Shown here: piece after piece, positions 28,039 to 36,556 of the stretch
How positions within the stretch are numbered: position 1 is the stretch's first letter
Layout: every line of letters begins with the position of its first letter
Assembly (NCBI GenBank): GCA_016705365.1
Contig: JADIYI010000002.1
Location: 655,636-719,635, forward strand
Reading direction: 5' to 3'
Length of the DNA: 64,000 nucleotides
From: Gammaproteobacteria bacterium
GTDB lineage: Bacteria; Pseudomonadota; Gammaproteobacteria; Pseudomonadales; UBA5518
Translations under genes and position numbers: made by a program
The notes under the pieces: model-generated
Told to the model about the DNA's origin: nothing
What the model saw: the letters and a program-made list of their open reading frames with translations, nothing else
Databases searched by the model: none

Positions 28039-29838
28039 TCAAGCGGACTGAGGTTGGGGTGCCATGCCGAGCCGGGTGAGACTTTCCCCGGTGAGCGGGA
28101 CGTAGCTACCCGCGCCAGGATCGGTCACGAAGAGCTCATCACCCGCGGCCGCGGCATAACCGAGCTTCTGCAGATCGACCTTGCGCAACTTGAACGTGGC
28201 GGTGATATCGGCATTCGTCCTGAGCCGAATGAAGACCGGGATCGCGTAGCCGGGCAACTTGTCGTTTGCGCGCCGGTAGAAATCCGCCGGATCAAAGCGC
28301 TGCCCCGGCTGCATCACCACGGTGGCCATACCGGCCCGGCCTTCCTGGCCCGGGATGCTCACCCCGTATACGGTGATGGTGTCCAGTCCCGGACAATCCT
28401 CCAGCGCGCCGGACACCTCCGTTGTCGAGACATTCTCGCTCTTCCAGCGGAAGGTATCGCCGACGCGGTCCACGAAATAGTAGTAATCGTCCTCGTCGCG
28501 GCGAAACAGATCACCGGTGCGCAGCCACGCATCACCGGGGCGGAAGGCATTGCGCAGGATCTTCTTCTCCGTGGCCTCCGCATCGGTATAACCGTCGAAG
28601 CGCCCGCCGGTCACGCCGGGAAGCTCGAGGATCATCCCCAGCATCTCACCGACCTCGCCCGCCTCGCACTCGATCAGCGTGCCGTCGGGATTGCGAATGT
28701 AGCAGTCGTTGTCGCGGTCATATTTCACCAGCCGGGCGTTGGATCGCTCCTTGAAGGGCAGCCGGCCGCACGAGCCCACGCGGTCATCGACGTTCATCAG
28801 TCCGACGTTGATCTCGGTGCCACCATAACCCTCGATCATCCGGGTGACGCCGAAGCGCTCCTGGAACGCCCGCCAGATGGACGGGCTGAGGCCCGAGCCC
28901 GTCATCACCCGCAGTTTGTGTGCCCGGTCATCGGGAGCGGACGGCTGATTGAACAGATAACGGCACAATTCGCCGCTGTACTGCGCCACCGTCACGCCGT
29001 GCTCGCGCACATCGCGCCAGAACCGGCTCGCGCTGAAGCGCCGCTTCAGCACCACGCTGCCGCCACAGGCCATGGCATTGGAGAGCAGGGACATCATTGC
29101 AGCTACATGGTAGAGCGGCAGCACGCAATAGAAGACATCCTCGCGCCCCACCCCGAGAAAATTGGCCCAGCCCTCGCCCACGCCGAGCCAGCGCGAATGG
29201 GTGATGCGGGCAGCCTTGGGCAAACCGGTGGTGCCCGAGGTGAACACCAGGCACAGGGTGCTGCGACCAATCACGTCGCGGCGCAACGCGGCGTCGGGGT
29301 TCGTCCCCGGCAGGCTCGCCAGTTGCTCGTCGAGCCGTAGCCAGGTGCTCGGAATCACGCCGGGCTCGCCATCATCCGGCACCACATAGCCGGGAAAGCG
29401 CTCGGGAATTTCGGGCGTGTGCTCCAGGCGATCGAGGCATTCGCTGCCAATGAACAGACGCTGGCTGGCGGTCATCACCAGGGCGTGGCGCAGCGCATCC
29501 CCACTGATCTGATTGTTGATCAGGGCCGAAACGCAGCCGATCTTGGCCAAGGCGAACCAGACGAAGAGGTATTGCGGCCGGTTCTCCATCAGCAGCGCCA
29601 CGACCTCGCCCGGTTGCAGACCGCAGCCGAGTGCAAAATGGGCATAGCGGTTGGCCTGGGTGTTCACCGCGCCATAGCTGAAAGTACGACCGTTCCAGAT
29701 CAGAAACGGACGCTCGGGCGCCTGTGCGGCCCACTCCTCCAGCCGGTCGACGATGGTATAGGACTGTTCGGGCGTGTGCTTCATGGCACCGGCCGCAACG
29801 AGATCCATCTTTGCCTGAGTCTGTTCGCGAGTCACCAT
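28039..29838 (-). CDS. Long-chain / FATP-type acyl-CoA synthetase
   Basis: A 599-residue AMP-forming ligase that makes acyl-CoA from a carboxylic acid, ATP and CoA. The P-loop CLVFTSGTTGLPKAARITHSR is near 195-215 and MIEGYGGTEINVGLMN near 335-350. The ATPase motif is DAWLRTGDLFRRDEDDYYYFVDR near 440-460 and the C-terminal Lys region is VFIRLRTNADITATFKLRK. The arrangement resembles very-long-chain/FATP and bile-acid or steroid side-chain CoA ligases. GGAG precedes the ATG. It is transcribed with the SDR gene 33 bp upstream. Confidence 0.9.
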   Translation of the reverse strand: MVTREQTQAKMDLVAAGAMKHTPEQSYTIVDRLEEWAAQAPERPFLIWNGRTFSYGAVNTQANRYAHFALGCGLQPGEVVALLMENRPQYLFVWFALAKIGCVSALINNQISGDALRHALVMTASQRLFIGSECLDRLEHTPEIPERFPGYVVPDDGEPGVIPSTWLRLDEQLASLPGTNPDAALRRDVIGRSTLCLVFTSGTTGLPKAARITHSRWLGVGEGWANFLGVGREDVFYCVLPLYHVAAMMSLLSNAMACGGSVVLKRRFSASRFWRDVREHGVTVAQYSGELCRYLFNQPSAPDDRAHKLRVMTGSGLSPSIWRAFQERFGVTRMIEGYGGTEINVGLMNVDDRVGSCGRLPFKERSNARLVKYDRDNDCYIRNPDGTLIECEAGEVGEMLGMILELPGVTGGRFDGYTDAEATEKKILRNAFRPGDAWLRTGDLFRRDEDDYYYFVDRVGDTFRWKSENVSTTEVSGALEDCPGLDTITVYGVSIPGQEGRAGMATVVMQPGQRFDPADFYRRANDKLPGYAIPVFIRLRTNADITATFKLRKVDLQKLGYAAAAGDELFVTDPGAGSYVPLTGESLTRLGMAPQPQSA

Positions 29839-29871
29839 CGGGCCGTCTCCGGAAACGAAAGCCAGGAAAAA

Positions 29872-30642
29872 TCAGATCGCGCCGCCGCAGACCGCGAGAG
29901 TCTGCCCGGTCACATAGCTCGAAGCCTGGCTGGCGAAGAAAAGTGCCGGTCCGATGATTTCCTCGGGCTGCGCGGCGCGTTTGAGCATGGTCGCGCCCTC
30001 CGAATACTCGAGGAAACCGGCGGACTGCGCGGCAAGATCGGCCAGCATTTCGGTCAGGAACGGCCCCGGCGCAATGGCATTGACGCGTATGCCGAGCGCC
30101 GCCCATTCGTCAGCCATGCTGCGCGTCAGCGCGACCATGGCGGCCTTGCTCGAGGTGTACAGAGCAATATGGCCGCATGAGCGCAATGCGCCCATGGTGA
30201 CGATATTGACGATCGTGCCACCGCCGGACTTGCCCATGCGCTCGGCTACCAGGGCCGCCAGATGCATGGGGCCACGGGTGTTCACGCCATAGATTTGATC
30301 GAACATCTCCGCGCTGGTCCGGGTGAGGGGCGTCATGAGCTGCGTCACGCCCGCGTTGTTGACCAGGACGTCGCAACGGCCGAATTTCCGGTAGACGGTT
30401 TCCACCAACTGCTCCAGTTGCTGCCAGTCGGCCACGTCGCAGGCGACCGCGAGGGCCTGACGTCCCAGGGACTCTATATCCCTCGCGACGTCTTCGCAGG
30501 CAGCAAGGGAGCGGCTGGTCACGACGATATCGGCACCGGCAGCCGCGAAACCCAGCGCGATGGCCCGGCCGAGCCCGCGACTGCCCCCGGTGACGATCGC
30601 AACCTTGCCTTCCAGGTTGAATAGTTCCTGCGGAGTGTGCAT
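29872..30642 (-). CDS. Short-chain dehydrogenase/reductase
   Basis: A 256-residue classical SDR. The cofactor loop TGGSRGLGRAIALGF is near residues 17-31, NNAGVTQ near 95 and the catalytic pair YTSSKAAMVALTRSMA near 160-175, with the Ser in the preceding VNIVTMGALRSCG region. It should oxidise or reduce an alcohol or ketone with NAD(P). The ATG at 30642 follows GAGGA; the frame is open further upstream across the promoter. First gene of an SDR-acyl-CoA synthetase unit divergent from the TetR gene. Confidence 0.9.
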   Translation of the reverse strand: MHTPQELFNLEGKVAIVTGGSRGLGRAIALGFAAAGADIVVTSRSLAACEDVARDIESLGRQALAVACDVADWQQLEQLVETVYRKFGRCDVLVNNAGVTQLMTPLTRTSAEMFDQIYGVNTRGPMHLAALVAERMGKSGGGTIVNIVTMGALRSCGHIALYTSSKAAMVALTRSMADEWAALGIRVNAIAPGPFLTEMLADLAAQSAGFLEYSEGATMLKRAAQPEEIIGPALFFASQASSYVTGQTLAVCGGAI

Positions 30643-30700
30643 CGCCGAACATTCCTCGCTTGTAACAAACATCCCATGCGCTTGCTTTGTTTTTTTGGCG

Positions 30701-30706
30701 AGTATA
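30701..30706 (-). promoter_or_regulatory. -10 element of the SDR/acyl-CoA synthetase promoter
   Basis: TATACT reads leftward here, about 60 bp before the SDR start. -35 candidates (TTGCTG or TTGCGT) lie at non-ideal spacing. The element sits in the 160-bp gap to the divergent TetR gene, beside GCATGC-type symmetry that could be an operator. Confidence 0.5.
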
Positions 30707-30802
30707 GCATGCTGATCGCGCAGCAACGCAAGGTAGCGACAAGCCTTTCCCGCTGACGGAGCGCTCGCGGCTGCGACTCGATCCATCCACCGCAATCGGG
30801 GC

Positions 30803-31486
30803 ATGCCAGGCCAGCAGATGAGCAAACCGAAAACGGCAATCCGCAAGACCGTCCAGCGCCGGACCCAGGAAGAGCGTAGCGCGACGACACGGGAAAAAGT
30901 GATCAATGCGACGATCGACTGTATCGTCGAGGAAGGTCTGCACAACGCCACGGCGGCGCGGATCGCCACCCGCTCGGGCGTCACCTGGGGCGCGATAGTC
31001 CATCAGTTCGGCGACAAGGATTCGGTGCTGCTCGCGGTAATCGAACGCAATGCCGAGGTCTTTCTCAACTATCTCGCAAGCGCACTGGAACACGTCGGAC
31101 CCACGTTGCCGGAGCGGATGCACACCCTGATCGACGTGACCTGGAAATACATCAACGAGCCAGCCGCCCTGGCATTCAACGAACTGGTCATCTACAACCG
31201 CGTGAGCACAAACCCGCGGTTGATGCAGCAGCAGGAGCAATTGACGAATCGCCAGGCCGAAATCATGTGGGGCCGGTTTTTCAACGAATTCGGCGTGGAC
31301 CCGGCCGTACTGGAGAACGCCCGCAATTACACCCTGGCGACTCTGCTGGGACTTTCGATACTGCGCCTGATGAGCCCCCGCCCCCACGCCTATGTGAACG
31401 AGATCGCCACGCTGAAAAAACTTGCGGTGCAGATGCTGATGCATCCGGACCCTGCGCCGGCGAAACGAAATGCCCGCAACCGATAA
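30803..31486 (+). CDS. TetR-family regulator
   Basis: A 227-residue regulator. Residues about 25-75 hold the TetR helix-turn-helix (TREKVINATIDCIVEEGL, then TAARIATRSGVTWGAIVHQFGDKDSVL). The rest is the helical ligand-binding domain. A second ATG at 30818 could be the true start. Standing between the divergent SDR-ligase unit and the alcohol dehydrogenase-TorD genes, it is the likely local repressor, probably relieved by a pathway intermediate such as an acyl-CoA. Confidence 0.88.
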   Translation: MPGQQMSKPKTAIRKTVQRRTQEERSATTREKVINATIDCIVEEGLHNATAARIATRSGVTWGAIVHQFGDKDSVLLAVIERNAEVFLNYLASALEHVGPTLPERMHTLIDVTWKYINEPAALAFNELVIYNRVSTNPRLMQQQEQLTNRQAEIMWGRFFNEFGVDPAVLENARNYTLATLLGLSILRLMSPRPHAYVNEIATLKKLAVQMLMHPDPAPAKRNARNR

Positions 31487-31510
31487 ATCTTCCACCATGA
31501 AGTACCGCCC

Positions 31511-32593
31511 ATGAAAGCAGCGCTGGCCCTTGACTTCGGAAAACTGAGCGTCGAGGACGTGACACTGGAGCCGCCCCGTTCCGGCGAGGTGATGATCAGG
31601 ATGGCAGCGACCGGGGTCTGCCACTCGGATCTTTCGGTGCTCCACGGCGTCGTGCCGATGCCACTGCCGCTGGCACTGGGACACGAGGGAGCGGGGGTCG
31701 TGCAAGCGGTCGGTCCCGGCGTGACCACGGTCGCCGCGGGCGACCACGTGACCTTGTCTTTCATTCCCGCTTGCGGGCAGTGCTATTTCTGCGATCACCA
31801 TGAGCCTCACCTCTGTGCCGCGGGCTCGCCCGATGGACGCATGCTGGATGGCAGCACCCGCCTGCACCTGCGCGGGCAGGAAATCGGCGCCATGGCGATG
31901 CTGGGCTGCATGGCCGAGTTCGCCGTGGTACCTGCGATCAGCGTGATGAAGATCGATCGTGCCATTCCCCTCGACAAGGCCGCCCTGGTGGGCTGTGGCG
32001 TGATGACCGGCGTTGGAGCGGTGACCAGCACCGCCAGGGTGCGCTCCGGCTCCACCGTGGTGGTATTCGGTTGCGGCGGTGTCGGCCTGTCCGCCATCCA
32101 GGGCGCCAGGCTGGTGGGCGCCAGGCGCATCATCGCGGTGGACCCGCTGGAGTCCAAGCTGGAATACGCCAGGCATTTCGGCGCCACCCATACCGTGAAT
32201 GCCAAGGACGACCCGGTCGCGGCAGTCAGGGAATTGAGCGGCGGTTGGGGTGCGGACTACAGTTTCGAGGTGACCGGCAAGACCGCCGTCATGGAACAGG
32301 CCTACGCGGCGACACGCCGCGGCGGGACCGTCTGCATCATCGGGATCGGCAGCTACACCGAGAGCTTCCCCCTCAATGCCTGCGCCTTTTCCTCCGATGC
32401 AAAAACGGTCGTCGGCTGCATGTACGGCAACGCCAACTTCAAGGTGGACATGCCCAATCTGCTGGAACTCTATATGGCCAAGCGTCTGGATCTGGACGCG
32501 ATGATCAGCCGCACTTACACGATCGACGAGGTGCCGCAGGCCTTCGAGGACCTGCAAGCCGGCCGCAACGCCCGTGGAGTGATCCTGTTTTGA
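31511..32593 (+). CDS. Zinc-dependent alcohol dehydrogenase (MDR family)
   Basis: A 360-residue medium-chain dehydrogenase. The catalytic zinc site is seen in ATGVCHSDLSVLHG (Cys about 37) and GHEGAGVVQAVG (His, Glu about 60). The structural zinc lobe is CGQCYFCDHHEPHLC near 87-101, and the NAD-binding turn is VVVFGCGGVGLSAIQGARL near 183-200. It should oxidise an alcohol, plausibly one formed by the molybdenum hydroxylase. Its TGA shares two bases with the start of the chaperone gene. Confidence 0.92.
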   Translation: MKAALALDFGKLSVEDVTLEPPRSGEVMIRMAATGVCHSDLSVLHGVVPMPLPLALGHEGAGVVQAVGPGVTTVAAGDHVTLSFIPACGQCYFCDHHEPHLCAAGSPDGRMLDGSTRLHLRGQEIGAMAMLGCMAEFAVVPAISVMKIDRAIPLDKAALVGCGVMTGVGAVTSTARVRSGSTVVVFGCGGVGLSAIQGARLVGARRIIAVDPLESKLEYARHFGATHTVNAKDDPVAAVRELSGGWGADYSFEVTGKTAVMEQAYAATRRGGTVCIIGIGSYTESFPLNACAFSSDAKTVVGCMYGNANFKVDMPNLLELYMAKRLDLDAMISRTYTIDEVPQAFEDLQAGRNARGVILF

Positions 32594-33297
32594 GCCAGTT
32601 GATCGCAACCGATTCCGGCGCCGGCGCGACTTCGTCGGCCGCCACCTACAGCCAGCTCTACGGCTTGCTGGGCGAGTGTTTCTGCTACCCGGATGCCGAT
32701 CTTGCCGAGAGCGTGCGCAGCGGCGCACTGGCACAACAGGCGAGAGCTCTTTGTGGCGAACTGGATGCCGGGTTTCTCGAGTCGCTGGATATATCGGCCC
32801 TCGAGGACGAGGCCGCCACCAGCGATGCGCTGACCGTGGAATTCACGCGCCTCTTCGATGCCGGCGCCCGCGGCACGGCCTGCTCGCTGAACGGTGGCCT
32901 GCAGGTGGGTCCACAGATGAAAGTCATGGAGGAGGCGGTGCGCTTTTATGCCCATTTTGGCCTGACCCTGAGCGAGGAACAGAAGGAACTGCCTGACCAT
33001 CTCACCACCGAGTTGAATTTCCTCCACTTCCTCGCGCTCGGCGAACATGAATTGCAGGCTCAGGGCGCCCCCACCACCGCCTATCGGCTCGCCCGGCGTG
33101 ACTTCATCGCGCGTCATCCGGGGCGCTGGGTGCCGGTCATGAAACAGAAACTTCAGACCATGAATCCCCTGCCCCTGTTTCTGGCACTCACCGGATTGCT
33201 CGAGCACCTGCTGAGCCGGGATCTTGCCGAACTGGAGGCAGCCCACGGCACGGCTCCGCTGCAACCCTCGGGCGAACTTCCCTTCGGCGGGATCTAG
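32590..33297 (+). CDS. TorD/DmsD-type chaperone for the molybdoenzyme
   Basis: A 235-residue all-helical protein of the TorD/DmsD/EbdD family, which holds the alpha subunit until its cofactor is inserted and the Tat signal released. Family marks include YGLLGECFCYPD near the N-terminus, VEFTRLFDAGARG and ELPDHLTTELNFLHFLA. The best start is TTG at 32590, overlapping the alcohol dehydrogenase stop; no ATG is available before residue 105. In related clusters the chaperone is adjacent to the structural genes. Here it lies 7 kb beyond alpha, in a separate transcript. Confidence 0.82.
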   Translation: MSQLIATDSGAGATSSAATYSQLYGLLGECFCYPDADLAESVRSGALAQQARALCGELDAGFLESLDISALEDEAATSDALTVEFTRLFDAGARGTACSLNGGLQVGPQMKVMEEAVRFYAHFGLTLSEEQKELPDHLTTELNFLHFLALGEHELQAQGAPTTAYRLARRDFIARHPGRWVPVMKQKLQTMNPLPLFLALTGLLEHLLSRDLAELEAAHGTAPLQPSGELPFGGI

Positions 33298-33313
33298 CAA
33301 CAGGAGCCTGCCA

Positions 33314-34300
33314 ATGACCCGACTGACACTGCGCTTCGATCTGCGCACCCCACCCTTTGCCCGTTGCCCCGACGATTACTACCGCACTGCGCTGGATATG
33401 GCCGAATGGGCCGATGCCCACGGCTTCAGCGAATGCATGGTCTCTGAACACCACGGCGAGGAGGATGGCTATCTACCATCGCCGCTGGTGATGGCCGCAG
33501 CGATCGCGGCCCGCACACGGCGGATGCGAATCCGCATCTCGGCCCTGATTCTGCCGCTGCACGATCCGCTGCGCATCGCGGAGGACGTGGCGGTGCTCGA
33601 TCGTCTGAGCGGCGGACGCATCGAGCTGGTGTGCGTCGCCGGATTCCGCCCCGGAGAATTTGCCCAGTTCGACAAACCGTTCGCGGCACGGATCAAGCTG
33701 CTGGAACACGGGATTGCAACCCTCAAACAGGCCTGGAGCGGTGAGCCTTTCACGTACCAGGGGCGCAAGGTTCGAATCACTCCCCGCCCGCTCCAGCGCC
33801 CCCATCCTCCATTGCTCCTCGGCGGTTCTACGCCGCAGGCGGCACGCCGCGCGGCGCGTATCGCCGACGGCTTCGTGCCGGCGGTTCCAGAACTCTACCC
33901 GATCTATCACGAGACCTGTCAGACCCTCGGCGTCACTCCCTCGGAGCAGCGCCATTCGGGTTCGGCCGCCGCGGTATTTCTGTCTGCCGATCCCGCCGCC
34001 GCCTGGGCGCGCATCGCCCCGCACGCACTGCACGAGACCAACTCCTATGCGCGCTGGTACGCCGAAACCGGTACCGTCGGCCCCTATCAGCCGATCACCG
34101 AGGCCGCAACGCTGCGCGAATCCGGTCTCTACCAGGTGCTGAGCGTGAGCGAGGGGCTGGGCCTGGCGCAAACGCTGGGAGACAACGGTTGGCTGTTCGT
34201 GCATCCGTTGCTGGCCGGACTGGATCCTGAGGTGGGCTGGGAAACGCTGCGTCTTTTCGGTGAGGCGTTGCTGCCGGCATTGCGCCAGGCTCCAGACTGA
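33314..34300 (+). CDS. LLM-class (luciferase-like) flavin-dependent oxidoreductase
   Basis: A 328-residue TIM-barrel flavoprotein. Features are MAEWADAHGFSECMVSEHH, LILPLHDPLRIAEDVAVLDRLSGGRIELV and a C-terminal PLLLGGSTPQAARRAARIADG. Members use reduced flavin to oxygenate, or F420 to reduce, a substrate, and many act on terpenoids or sterol side chains. AGGAG precedes the ATG. It follows the chaperone by 16 bp in the same operon. Confidence 0.88.
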   Translation: MTRLTLRFDLRTPPFARCPDDYYRTALDMAEWADAHGFSECMVSEHHGEEDGYLPSPLVMAAAIAARTRRMRIRISALILPLHDPLRIAEDVAVLDRLSGGRIELVCVAGFRPGEFAQFDKPFAARIKLLEHGIATLKQAWSGEPFTYQGRKVRITPRPLQRPHPPLLLGGSTPQAARRAARIADGFVPAVPELYPIYHETCQTLGVTPSEQRHSGSAAAVFLSADPAAAWARIAPHALHETNSYARWYAETGTVGPYQPITEAATLRESGLYQVLSVSEGLGLAQTLGDNGWLFVHPLLAGLDPEVGWETLRLFGEALLPALRQAPD

Positions 34301-34480
34301 CAAGCGGGCGGCGGGAAAGCCGCCGGCGAGATCGTCGAGGACAGTACGTCCCGGCCCAGCGGCGGGTTTGGCCTGATCGAACAGCTTTTGGCCGCGCCCG
34401 TCATTGCGGATATGCTGGCGCCAGCGCATCATCGGTTCATCAGGGCGCCAAGCGGCCCATGCAAGACAGCGAGGTAGTCA

Positions 34481-35680
34481 ATGGGACTCGAGGGCACAGC
34501 CGCGATAGCCGGCTACGTGGAACTGAAACCGGAAAAGAAACCGCCGGGCGATCCGCTGTTCAGCATCGAACAGTGGGCGCTGCTGGCCCAGGCGGCGCTG
34601 CAGGACGCCGGGATCGACAAACACGAAGTCGATGGTCTGGTCACATCCAGCATTGCGGAATCGGCGATGTTTGCGCCGGCGACGCTGGCCGAATACATGG
34701 GGCTGGAATTGAATTTCGCCGAGCATGTGGATCTCGGCGGCGCGAGCGCGGCGGGCGCGGTCTGGCGCGCGGCCGCGGCCATCGAACTCGGAATTGCCGA
34801 AGTCGTGGTCTGTGCGTTCCCCGCCGGACCGCTACCCATGCCACGCGAAATCAAGCCACACCCCTTTCCCTTCGGCGCCTCGAGCAACGAATACGGCTCA
34901 CCGCAGGCGCAATTCGATATTCCCTACGGCAACCTCGCGCAGAACTGCGGCTATGCCCAGATCGCCAATCTCTACGCCTCGCGTTACGGCTACGACGCAC
35001 GGGCACTGGCCAAGATCGCCGTCGACCAGCGCGCCAGCGCCTGCGCCAACCCGGATGCCTTCTTTTACGGCAAGCCGCTCACGATCGATGATGTGCTGAA
35101 CAGCCCGATGATCGCCGACCCGATCCATCTGCTCGAAATCGTGATGCCGGTTGCCGGTGGTGCCGCCGTGGTGGTGACGAGTGCGGAACGCGCTGCCCGT
35201 ACCAAAAACCGCCCGGTCCGGATCAGGGGCTTCGGCGAACGGCTGGCGTTCAAGACACCGACCTACGCCGCCGATCTGCTGCACACCCCCATCGCCGGTG
35301 CCGCGCAGCAGGCGTTCGCGATGGCCGGACTGGGTCACACCGACATCGACATGGTCTCCATCTACGATTGCTACACGATCACCGTGCTGATGACGCTGGA
35401 GGACGCGGGATTCTGTGGCAAGGGCGAGGGTGCAGGCTTCGTCCTCGCGCACGACCTGAGCTACCGCGGCGACTTCCCCTGCAATCCGCACGGCGGGCAA
35501 CTCTCGTTCGGACAGACCGGCATGGCCGGCGGCATGCACCACGTCATCGACGGCACACGCCAGATCATGGGCCGCGCCGGCACCAACCAGGTCCGCAACT
35601 GCAACACGGCCTTCGTCAGCGGCAACGGCGGCATCATGAGCGAACAGGTCGTACTGATTCTCGAGGGTGTCCGAGCATGA
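34481..35680 (+). CDS. Thiolase-like lipid-transfer protein / probable Ltp2-type aldolase
   Basis: A 399-residue thiolase-fold protein. The position of the nucleophilic Cys in true thiolases reads HVDLGGASAAGAVWRAAA, with no Cys. The C-terminal catalytic region is present in altered form (NPHGGQLSFGQTGMAGGMHH). This is the pattern of SCP2/Ltp2-like proteins. Ltp2 together with a DUF35 domain cleaves beta-hydroxy acyl-CoA thioesters of steroid side chains by retro-aldol reaction, and a DUF35 gene overlaps its 3' end here. GAGGT precedes the ATG. Confidence 0.82.
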   Translation: MGLEGTAAIAGYVELKPEKKPPGDPLFSIEQWALLAQAALQDAGIDKHEVDGLVTSSIAESAMFAPATLAEYMGLELNFAEHVDLGGASAAGAVWRAAAAIELGIAEVVVCAFPAGPLPMPREIKPHPFPFGASSNEYGSPQAQFDIPYGNLAQNCGYAQIANLYASRYGYDARALAKIAVDQRASACANPDAFFYGKPLTIDDVLNSPMIADPIHLLEIVMPVAGGAAVVVTSAERAARTKNRPVRIRGFGERLAFKTPTYAADLLHTPIAGAAQQAFAMAGLGHTDIDMVSIYDCYTITVLMTLEDAGFCGKGEGAGFVLAHDLSYRGDFPCNPHGGQLSFGQTGMAGGMHHVIDGTRQIMGRAGTNQVRNCNTAFVSGNGGIMSEQVVLILEGVRA

Positions 35681-35919
35681 AAAAACCCGCACCCGTACCC
35701 ACACCCGACAGCCGTCCGTTCTGGAACGCCCTGGCCGAAAACAAGCTGCTGCTGAAACATTGCAGGCAGTGCTCGACGCTGTTCCACTACCCGCGCGTCG
35801 TCTGCCCGGAATGCCTTTCTTCCGATCTCGAGTGGCGCCAGGCAAGTGGCAAGGCGACGCTGTATACCTACACGATCTCGCGCCGTCCCACGCATCCCGT
35901 GACGTTGAGGGGAACATGA
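35677..35919 (+). pseudogene. DUF35 OB-fold protein, truncated
   Basis: The ATG overlaps the thiolase stop (ATGA). The product begins normally with the DUF35 zinc ribbon (CRQCSTLFHYPRVVCPEC) and the start of the OB fold (SGKATLYTYTISRRP). It then runs into THPVTLRGT and a stop after 80 residues; intact DUF35 proteins have about 130-145. The missing half is the acyl-CoA-binding beta barrel, so the encoded piece is probably not functional. The break near 35895 marks the left edge of the rearranged part of the window. Confidence 0.8.
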
Positions 35920-36227
35920 GTCACGGTGTAATGCTTGTCTTTACCAATCCGGCGTCACCGGCGGACGATGCCGAGTTTAATTCCTGGTACGACTCGATCC
36001 ATCTGTCGCAGGTGATCGAACGAGTCGATGGCATTGTGGGTGCCAGGCGCTACGACGTCAATCCAGATGCTAATGGCCGCAAGTATCTTGCGGTGTACGA
36101 GCTTGATCGCGATAGTGCTCTCGTCGAACAGAATCTTGGCGAGGCTTTCGACGCTGGGCGCCTCGATGCAACACCGACGCTTCAGCTGGACCCTCCTCCT
36201 CTCATCATTTACGCCAACGCCCGCTAG
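35916..36227 (+). CDS. Small EthD/ABM-like ferredoxin-fold protein
   Basis: A 103-residue protein with GAGGGG before the ATG. The sequence SHGVMLVFTNPASPADDAEF, then WYDSIHLSQVIERVDGIVGARRY, resembles the dimeric alpha-beta barrel (EthD/ABM-like) fold often found near dioxygenases and dehydrogenases. The exact family is uncertain. It lies just past the breakpoint of the DUF35 gene and before a truncated Tat-signal gene, so it was probably brought here with that gene. Confidence 0.65.
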   Translation: MSHGVMLVFTNPASPADDAEFNSWYDSIHLSQVIERVDGIVGARRYDVNPDANGRKYLAVYELDRDSALVEQNLGEAFDAGRLDATPTLQLDPPPLIIYANAR

Positions 36228-36247
36228 ACATTTTCGGGGAGAAACCG

Positions 36248-36364
36248 ATGTCGAAATCACTCAAGCGCCGCCAGGTCATTCTCGGGGCAGAAGGAAGGAT
36301 AAGCAGAATAAAGCCCCTGCCCGACCGAATCCAACTGTCCGGTACCGCCGTCCGGTACGGCTGA
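36248..36364 (+). pseudogene. Tat-signal stub cut off by IS91-family element
   Basis: GGGGAGA precedes an ATG that encodes MSKSLKRRQVILGA, a typical start of a Tat signal peptide, and then the reading enters the IS end at about 36295. The frame continues 24 codons inside the element before a TGA. The original gene, probably a periplasmic redox enzyme, is lost beyond codon 15. Confidence 0.7.
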
Positions 36365-36556
36365 CGCCCAGCGGCATGCGTGTGTCCTGCCCACGAATTG
36401 CCCGGATCCTCGACCGCACCGTAGGCAAACGCGGGCGATCCACTATTCGGAACGCCCTACGATCCGTCTTCACCGTGCTTGAACACAGCACCGCCCCCTG
36501 CCGATCCCCGATCGCAGCGTCCCTGCTCCCGATTCGCGCGCGCTCCCGTGCGCCGC

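Noticed and set aside
30110..32734. 874-codon minus-strand frame across the TetR and alcohol dehydrogenase genes
   Set aside because: It is an antisense shadow that happens to run into the SDR gene in a wrong frame; both plus-strand genes have clear motifs and starts.
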